Assembly (NCBI GenBank): GCA_001784155.1
Contig: MFPL01000007.1
Span: forward strand, 103,896-162,369
DNA: 58,474 bases
Direction: 5' to 3'
DNA from: Candidatus Levybacteria bacterium RIFCSPLOWO2_12_FULL_41_12
GTDB taxonomy: Bacteria; Patescibacteriota; Microgenomatia; Levybacterales; UBA12049
The notes beneath the pieces were generated by a model. That model was given only the letters and a program-made list of their open reading frames with translations, was not told the origin of the DNA and did not search any database. This document shows, piece after piece, positions 53,040 through 58,474 of the stretch (its first letter is position 1; every line of letters begins with the position of its first letter). The translations under genes were made by a program, and so were the position numbers.

Positions 53040-53076
53040 CACTTCGGCAAGCTCAGTGTAAGCATGCGCTTGCACT
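53040..53076 (+). repeat. tRNA-trailer repeat and hairpin after tRNA-Lys
   Basis: CACTTCGGCAAGCTCAGTG abuts the tRNA (identical to the tRNA-Glu trailer). It leads into a 9-bp hairpin AGTGTAAGC-ATGC-GCTTGCACT (53055-53076, one G-U), then TTCATAGC and, further on, a T5 run. It could end the tRNA transcript. Confidence 0.8.
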
Positions 53077-53099
53077 TTCATAGCTTTCATTTTTACTGT

Positions 53100-53105
53100 T
53101 ATAAT
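53100..53105 (+). promoter_or_regulatory. -10 box of the 498-aa membrane protein gene
   Basis: TATAAT seven bases before ATG 53113. No good -35 at 16-18 bp. Confidence 0.45.
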
Positions 53106-53112
53106 CAGGAAA

Positions 53113-54609
53113 ATGTCGTTTCCTCTTAAAATAGGGTTCTTGGCAATTATTGCCTTCTCAATTTTCTTTGCATCGTGGTACGCTCTTCATGGAGATATTG
53201 TATTCGGAGCGGATGTAGCGCGCGACTTCCATCTTCTTAGAGAGATCGATGAAAAGAAAATTGTATTAATTGGTCCAAGAGCGAGCGGGGATCTATTCCA
53301 CGGTCCCGGATGGCCATACCTAAACTACCCTTTTTATTTAATCGGCGGGGGTAGCCCCGTCGCTGTAGGCTTCGGTTGGGTAATACTTACCGCTATATCA
53401 GGGGCGGTAGCCTACTTTGTGGGAAAGAACCTTTTTGATATCAAAACAGGCTACTTATTTTCGATTATGGTAACGTTAAACACAGCCTTTCATGCGAAAG
53501 GAATGATCAACCCTGACGGAGTAATGATCCTGATTCCTCTCTTTTTCCTCTCTTTCGTCAAGTATCTGAAAGAAGGTAAGTCAAAATTTCTTTTGTTAAA
53601 TATTGTTGTCGGAGGACTCATGGTTCAAATGGAACTTATGGCAATACCCCTCCTAGTCCTTTCATTCGGAGCAATCTTAGTAAAACAGCTAAGGAAAAGG
53701 AGATTTAGACAGATATTTCTTTTCTTACTTTTTCCAATTCTTTTGCTTAACTTCATAGCTTTTGATCTAAGACATGACTTCTTACTCCTTCAAAGATTTT
53801 TAGAATTCGCATCTCCCGAAGGCGGACCTATATATAGTTACTCTTCTTTTTTGTGGAATAGAATAGATCTCGCATTTCAGGGAACAGAAATACTTAGAAG
53901 AAACATGGGTCCTGCGAATTTAATTTTATTTCTCATGACTTTAGGAATTCTCGTGTATCAAGTAAAAAACAAAAAATATCAATTAACTTATTTAAGTTTT
54001 TTATATTTTTACTTTGGCTATTATGTATTGAGCCTCTTTAATAAAGGTCAAGTCTTGTACTTCCATCAATTCCCGCTTTTTCCGTTGGTCTTCCTGGCTT
54101 TTTCGTCATTTATCACTTCCAAATATAGGAAGGTATTTCTCATTCTTTTCCTTGTGGTTCTGGGACTAAATTTGAAGTCAGCTTACCTAGACATAAAAGA
54201 GTCAAAAAGCTTTATAGGACAGGATATGTATTCATGGAAGTTTCTAAATGATGCTACGCAAAAGGCTTTTACTGGAGATGAGAAAGAGCTTGGATATTTC
54301 GTGTACGCTCCGGATGTGCTAGCTTACGAACCCAAATACGCTATGATCTATAACTCGGAGAGATCTGATAAAAAATCTTACTACTTTCAAAAAAAACCCG
54401 TTACGTACTTGTTTATTCAAAAGCCACCCAATAACGACCCCTTTATGACAGAAGATTTCTGGATAGAGCATCAGATTAATATTTCTTCATCTCCGTCATC
54501 TGTGTTGTTATTTCCTAACGGGTATAAGCTCGAAAAGTTCATGCTTAAGAAGGAGGAAATAAGCATTCCGTTTGATCCTGCCATCGACCCCGGACTACAC
54601 TTCAGATAA
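53113..54609 (+). CDS. GT39-like multi-spanning membrane protein
   Basis: 498 aa with about eleven membrane segments. The first extracytoplasmic loop has IVFGADVARDFHLLREIDEKK, with acidic and Arg residues in the position of the GT-C catalytic site, then LFHGPGWPYLNYPFYL. A hydrophilic domain of about 120 residues forms the C terminus. It resembles the cluster proteins at 7350 and 9595 in layout but is far from the cluster. Glycosyl transfer is inferred and unproven. Confidence 0.6.
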   Translation: MSFPLKIGFLAIIAFSIFFASWYALHGDIVFGADVARDFHLLREIDEKKIVLIGPRASGDLFHGPGWPYLNYPFYLIGGGSPVAVGFGWVILTAISGAVAYFVGKNLFDIKTGYLFSIMVTLNTAFHAKGMINPDGVMILIPLFFLSFVKYLKEGKSKFLLLNIVVGGLMVQMELMAIPLLVLSFGAILVKQLRKRRFRQIFLFLLFPILLLNFIAFDLRHDFLLLQRFLEFASPEGGPIYSYSSFLWNRIDLAFQGTEILRRNMGPANLILFLMTLGILVYQVKNKKYQLTYLSFLYFYFGYYVLSLFNKGQVLYFHQFPLFPLVFLAFSSFITSKYRKVFLILFLVVLGLNLKSAYLDIKESKSFIGQDMYSWKFLNDATQKAFTGDEKELGYFVYAPDVLAYEPKYAMIYNSERSDKKSYYFQKKPVTYLFIQKPPNNDPFMTEDFWIEHQINISSSPSSVLLFPNGYKLEKFMLKKEEISIPFDPAIDPGLHFR

Positions 54610-54627
54610 GGCATTGATTGCCGGGTA

Positions 54628-54633
54628 TATAAT
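54628..54633 (+). promoter_or_regulatory. -10 box of the 167-aa exported protein gene
   Basis: TATAAT nine bases before ATG 54643. No clear -35. Confidence 0.4.
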
Positions 54634-54642
54634 AGTATCCTA

Positions 54643-55146
54643 ATGCGAAATCTAAAAATTCTTCTGGTACTTTTCTTAGTCTTCGTGGTGTCTTCTCTTG
54701 TAAATCAAGCAACGCTAGATTCGGAAAAGGTGAAAAAAGGCGAGCTTCTGAGAGACAAAACCAAAGAAACTCAACCCACTTCCACGCCAACTTCTTCTCC
54801 TGCGCCTACAAAGCCAACACAGGCCGCTAAGCCTGAAACGACAGAACAAACCCAATCTGATTCCGAAAGCATAGAATATGTTTATCCCGGCTCAACTGTG
54901 ATAAGAACTGACGGCTCAACGATTTTTCTTGAGTCTTCAGCAAACCCCGAAACTATTACCGAATGGTATAAAAATCAAATTGAAAAAGCAGGGCTTTCTG
55001 TAAAATCAACGGTCATAACAGATAGCAATAAGAATTTCTTAGAAAGAATCTCAGCTATGGGATTTAATCAAAAAATTGAAGTACAGATAAAAAGAGGAGC
55101 AAACGATATGGCTTCCGAAATTAAAATCAATATATCCTCTTTGTAG
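54643..55146 (+). CDS. Exported or anchored protein with Thr/Pro-rich linker
   Basis: 167 aa. An N-terminal hydrophobic segment (ILLVLFLVFVVSSLVNQ) serves as signal or anchor. A low-complexity linker follows (TSTPTSSPAPTKPTQ). The C-terminal 90 residues (EYVYPGSTVIRTDG, ITEWYKNQIEKAGL, KIEVQIKRG) form a small alpha/beta domain with a WYKNQIEKAG helix, seen in many short exported proteins of unknown function. It precedes the large surface protein gene. Confidence 0.7.
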   Translation: MRNLKILLVLFLVFVVSSLVNQATLDSEKVKKGELLRDKTKETQPTSTPTSSPAPTKPTQAAKPETTEQTQSDSESIEYVYPGSTVIRTDGSTIFLESSANPETITEWYKNQIEKAGLSVKSTVITDSNKNFLERISAMGFNQKIEVQIKRGANDMASEIKINISSL

Positions 55147-55162
55147 AAATGGTATAAAAACA

Positions 55163-55190
55163 TTGACATTTGGCAATTCAGGAGTATAAT
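55163..55190 (+). promoter_or_regulatory. Consensus promoter of the large surface protein gene
   Basis: Perfect TTGACA (55163-55168), 16-bp spacer, perfect TATAAT (55185-55190), giving a leader of about 25 bases. A second TATAAT (55212-55217) sits five bases before the TTG start and would give a leaderless mRNA. Confidence 0.65.
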
Positions 55191-55222
55191 TCAGCTCAGT
55201 TGGTTTGGTTTTATAATCTAAT

Positions 55223-58200
55223 TTGAGGAAAAGAGTATTTAAAAAATTATTTACCGCTCTTTTAACTCTATCGCTCTTACTAAACTCAGCAAGTCCGATT
55301 CTGCGAATCTCCTATGCTCAGGAATCAACTCCTGATGCAGCTGTAACCGAAGAAACATCTCAGCCGGCAATTACCGAACAGCAAACAGACCAATCGACAG
55401 CCGAAAATTCACCGGAGCAGGAGGCGACTGTTTCAGAAACACCGACGCCAGAGAATTCTCCCGCTGAAACAATAACTCCTACACTTAGTCCGGAGCCCGA
55501 ATCCGCGACCGATACCGAGGTTAATAATTTATCCCCTCCTCCAACTGATAATTCAATTCAAACTTTAAACTCACTAACACAAGAAACGAGCACTACATCA
55601 GAAGAAAGCGCACAGCTTGTGCCGGCAGTTTGGCAGACAGAGGATGGCAAAGCAACCACTATAAAGAACGTAGTTCTTGACCAAACATATACTGCTCCTC
55701 AAAATGACAAGGTGAAAATTGTCTTCACTAAATTGCCGGAAACTTCCGATAAGTTGAGCATTAGGGAAATTAAGCTGTCTGCTGATCAGCAGGATGAACT
55801 TTCGGCGCTTTCAGATACTGCTTATGAGTTTACCTCACCGATGACAGACGGCACCTTTGAGTATGATTTGACACTGCCTCTTCCACAAAATGTCAACAAA
55901 GATGAAGTAGCTGTTAAATCAGCCGAGTCAACTGATGAACTTGGTAATGCTCAAACACTTTCAGAAACAAAAGATGTTACAACTGATGCCATAACGATCA
56001 AAAGTTTAACTCACTTTACTGTTTTCGTAGTTGTTAATCCTTCTCCTCCGCCAACTAATCAGGTTGGGAATATTTTTGACAACGATAATGGCATGCCTAC
56101 ATACGTCGAATCGGACACTTGGTTTGCTAGCGGATGTACAGGATATGACGGTTTGACAACTCGTTATGCGCCTAATGGCACAGGCACAAGCATTGCTACA
56201 TGGACCTTTAATGTTCCTACCACAGGAAGATATCAAATCTATGTAGCTTGGGCATCACACTCTAATCGAGGAAACGCTGTAAAATATACGGTTAATTCAG
56301 ATGATGTCGCTGAACCAGTTTCTATAAACCAGCAAAGTGGGGTTGCAAGTTGCGGCTGGTCGGATTTTCAACTTCTGGGAGCCGTTCATAATTTCACTCG
56401 TGGTTCTAATTACACCGTAGTTCTATCAAATGATACTGCTGGGGGAAATGTAAGCGCTGATGCTGTAAAAATACTTTCAGTTGATGATCCTAGTGTTGTT
56501 TATGTTGACAATGACTGGATTGGAACGCCCAATGCTACCGATCTTGGGGACGGCAAAATATTTGGTTATTCCGCTTTTTCAACAATCCAAGCTGGGATTA
56601 CTGGTGTTTCTTCAGATGGTACGATTAATGTCGCAGCGGGGACGTATGCTGAAAATGTAACTATTAATAAATCGCTGACGCTTATGGGCGCTGGCGCAGC
56701 AACCGTTATTCAGGTTCCAGGAGCAAGCCCCGGTATCGATATTCTTGCTGGTGACGTGACAGTGCGCGACCTCCAAGTTTCTTCCTCAGGGGACAGCGCG
56801 CCCTATCTCATTGGTGCCGCCGGCACAATTGACGCATCGGATCTGCCGCTCAACGGCCTGACACTACTCAATGTGATTATTACGGGTCCTGGCGCGAGTG
56901 CGACATTCGGGACGGCGCAGGGCTTCAGGGCGGAAGACATCACTGACCTGACCATGACGAACGTTACAATTTCTGGCATGAGAAATCATGCTATGGACAT
57001 CCTGCACAGCAGCACTGTCGCGATTGACAATGCAAACGTAACGGGTGTCGATGGATCGGGGACCTTTGGGGAAGGTGGGACATTCGCGCCCGGTCCCGAG
57101 GCTATCCGGATTGAAGACAGCAACGGAGTGAGCGTTGAAAATTCTACCATTGACGGTGGATTTCTCGGCATCAATTTTGCCTACAATCCCGGAACTTGGG
57201 ACGACTCCGGAACGCAGGGCACCATCAGTAGCACCACGATTGACCGTACGTGGGATGCCGTACTTCTTGCGGACAAGGCCCAAGCGACGGTGGAGAATAA
57301 CACTCTCCGTACATCAAACACCGGTGTACTCGTTGGTTTCTACGACACGGCGGACGGAGAAACACCGGTTTCCCCAGCCGTAACGGCTAATATCAGCGGA
57401 AACACAATAACAGAAAATGCTCGCGGAATTCGTGTATTGGACACGCAATCGGCTACCACAAACATAAATTCCAATAGTATTTCCGGAAATAGTGAATTCG
57501 GCGTTAAGAACTTTGATTCCGATGATACCTTAGATGCCACCAACAACTGGTGGGGAAATGCCTCAGGCCCCCTTGATGATAAGGGGCTTCCTGGTAGTCC
57601 AAACTACAATAATCCATTAGGTACGGGAAATGCTGTAAGTTCTTATGTAGATTATAAACCATGGTATAAAGACGCAGCAATGACTATTTTAAGCAATACT
57701 GCGCCTGCAGTTCCAACGCTGGTAAGTCCAACAGATGGCGCGTATGTAAAGCCAGCAGGTTTAATTTTGGATTGGTCAGATGTTACAGATCCCAGTACGC
57801 CAATTACCTACTATTATAAATCTTCTTATAGTTCAGCTGTTGGCAGTAATAACGCCTTGACATCGCCGATATATACCTCAGGAGCTCTTACAACTTCTCA
57901 AATCGACGCTTCCGGTAGCGCTGATCACTTGTATTATTGGCAAGTAAGAGCTTGTGACGGTCTGGGTAATTGCAGTGATTGGTCAGGTCCATGGCAGGTT
58001 ACGGTAGACTCTGTTGCACCTACGCTTACCCAGATTACCCCGGTATCTAACCCGACCAATGACGCTACGCCTAATTACATCTTTAGCTCAGACGAAACAG
58101 GAACGATTAGCTACGGCGGCGATTGTTCAAGTGCCACTACAACGGCAGTAACAGGTAATAATACCGTTACATTTAACGCACTTTCAGATGGCACGCACTC

Positions 58201-58474
58201 CAACTGTACGATTACAGTTACGGATCCCGCCGGAAATCCAAGCGATCCTTTAAGCGTAAGTACTTTCACTGTTGATACTCAAGCTCCTGTTTCTTCATTT
58301 AGTTCTCCTGTAGATGGTAGCTTTTGGAACACCTCAATAGATATTCAAGGAAGCTCGACTGATGTACCAGATACAACAGTTGATTATGTCCGGCTTTTCT
58401 ATAGAGAATCGGTAGAGGAAGACGAGGATTTTGTATGGATTGAAATTGATACGGTCGAAAATACCGAAGGTGAC
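55223..58474 (+). CDS. Very large modular surface protein (runs past window end)
   Basis: 1084 codons are open to the last base with no stop. The only possible start is TTG 55223 (a TAA lies at 55214). It gives a clear signal peptide: RKRVFKKLF, a hydrophobic core, then ISYA before QE at residues 32-33. Order of parts: a Pro/Glu/Thr/Ser-rich stalk (about 34-145), a strand-rich domain (about 147-275), a golvesin/xanthan-lyase-type CBM-like domain (about 283-421, WTFNVPTTGRYQIYVAWASH), and a right-handed beta-helix (about 425-820, INVAAGTYAENVTINKSLTL, ending DATNNWWGNASGP). Fibronectin III/Ig-like domains follow (YYWQVRACDGLGNCSDWSG). It is probably wall- or surface-attached and used for adhesion or glycan binding. 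Base composition changes inside the beta-helix. Confidence 0.85.
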   Translation, partial: MRKRVFKKLFTALLTLSLLLNSASPILRISYAQESTPDAAVTEETSQPAITEQQTDQSTAENSPEQEATVSETPTPENSPAETITPTLSPEPESATDTEVNNLSPPPTDNSIQTLNSLTQETSTTSEESAQLVPAVWQTEDGKATTIKNVVLDQTYTAPQNDKVKIVFTKLPETSDKLSIREIKLSADQQDELSALSDTAYEFTSPMTDGTFEYDLTLPLPQNVNKDEVAVKSAESTDELGNAQTLSETKDVTTDAITIKSLTHFTVFVVVNPSPPPTNQVGNIFDNDNGMPTYVESDTWFASGCTGYDGLTTRYAPNGTGTSIATWTFNVPTTGRYQIYVAWASHSNRGNAVKYTVNSDDVAEPVSINQQSGVASCGWSDFQLLGAVHNFTRGSNYTVVLSNDTAGGNVSADAVKILSVDDPSVVYVDNDWIGTPNATDLGDGKIFGYSAFSTIQAGITGVSSDGTINVAAGTYAENVTINKSLTLMGAGAATVIQVPGASPGIDILAGDVTVRDLQVSSSGDSAPYLIGAAGTIDASDLPLNGLTLLNVIITGPGASATFGTAQGFRAEDITDLTMTNVTISGMRNHAMDILHSSTVAIDNANVTGVDGSGTFGEGGTFAPGPEAIRIEDSNGVSVENSTIDGGFLGINFAYNPGTWDDSGTQGTISSTTIDRTWDAVLLADKAQATVENNTLRTSNTGVLVGFYDTADGETPVSPAVTANISGNTITENARGIRVLDTQSATTNINSNSISGNSEFGVKNFDSDDTLDATNNWWGNASGPLDDKGLPGSPNYNNPLGTGNAVSSYVDYKPWYKDAAMTILSNTAPAVPTLVSPTDGAYVKPAGLILDWSDVTDPSTPITYYYKSSYSSAVGSNNALTSPIYTSGALTTSQIDASGSADHLYYWQVRACDGLGNCSDWSGPWQVTVDSVAPTLTQITPVSNPTNDATPNYIFSSDETGTISYGGDCSSATTTAVTGNNTVTFNALSDGTHSNCTITVTDPAGNPSDPLSVSTFTVDTQAPVSSFSSPVDGSFWNTSIDIQGSSTDVPDTTVDYVRLFYRESVEEDEDFVWIEIDTVENTEGD

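Noticed and set aside
56864-57283. 139-codon minus-strand frame in the surface protein gene
   Set aside because: It is antisense to the GC-rich patch, where stops are rare by composition; the plus frame has clear domains.

Overview
The window looks like a chromosomal segment of a streamlined bacterium of the Candidate Phyla Radiation (Patescibacteria), most plausibly a Microgenomates-like lineage. This is inferred from gene content: MurT/GatD, LemA/HtpX, a bifunctional PGI/PMI, a short ATP synthase delta subunit, DUF1003, and many small membrane-anchored proteins of unknown function. Genes are tightly packed, with many ATGA or larger overlaps and almost no long gaps. The genetic code appears standard, because TGA acts as a stop. 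No IS element, prophage, CRISPR array or rRNA was seen, and no gene-free stretch exceeds 300 bases.

Layout. Positions 1-12350 hold a surface-polysaccharide cluster: GT1/GT4 and GT2 glycosyltransferases, a methyltransferase, a Wzx-type flippase, several multi-spanning GT39-like proteins and an O-antigen ligase/polymerase. Positions 12331-14239 (minus) hold an anchored Ig-like protein, tRNA-Thr, a histidine phosphatase and an unknown small protein. Positions 14315-20324 (minus) are a complete F1Fo ATP synthase operon in the canonical order B-E-F-H-A-G-D-C. Positions 20371-32506 (minus) form a ten-gene run, polX-lemA-htpX-murT-gatD-gatC-gatA-gatB-GGDEF-dnaE. Positions 32576-36881 (plus) hold tRNA-Asp, a LysM protein, tRNA-Gly, pyrG, rplS, yraN and DUF1653. 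Positions 36871-40826 hold the divergent pair uvrB/lexA and dedA. Positions 40827-48037 hold rsmI and then eno-ppsA and pgm-nudix-pgi, which supply PEP and hexose phosphates, the latter presumably feeding the envelope polysaccharides. Positions 48056-53113 are a mixed region: holA, a metallopeptidase, YkuK, DUF1003, an orphan RNA polymerase alpha-CTD-like protein, a CmpX-like channel, a GIY-YIG protein and two tRNAs. Positions 53113-58474 encode exported proteins, ending in a very large surface protein that runs off the window.

Three features stand out. First, two related small RNA genes on the minus strand (about 49838-49912 and 50701-50780) flank the DUF1003 gene. Each has a sigma70-type promoter, three hairpins with GNRA tetraloops and an identical 31-bp terminator module. 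Each promoter is preceded by three tandem 10-bp repeats in the position of an UP element. A free-standing alpha-CTD-like protein is encoded right beside the second copy. Second, many transcription units have a -10 box only 5-9 bp before the start codon, including GTG and TTG starts, which implies widespread leaderless mRNAs. Shine-Dalgarno motifs are seen mainly inside operons and at a few leadered genes. Third, a REP-like palindrome family directly follows tRNA 3' ends, and one copy lies in frame near the pyrG N terminus.

All calls come from reading the sequence. No database search or folding program was run, and promoter and RNA calls are visual matches.
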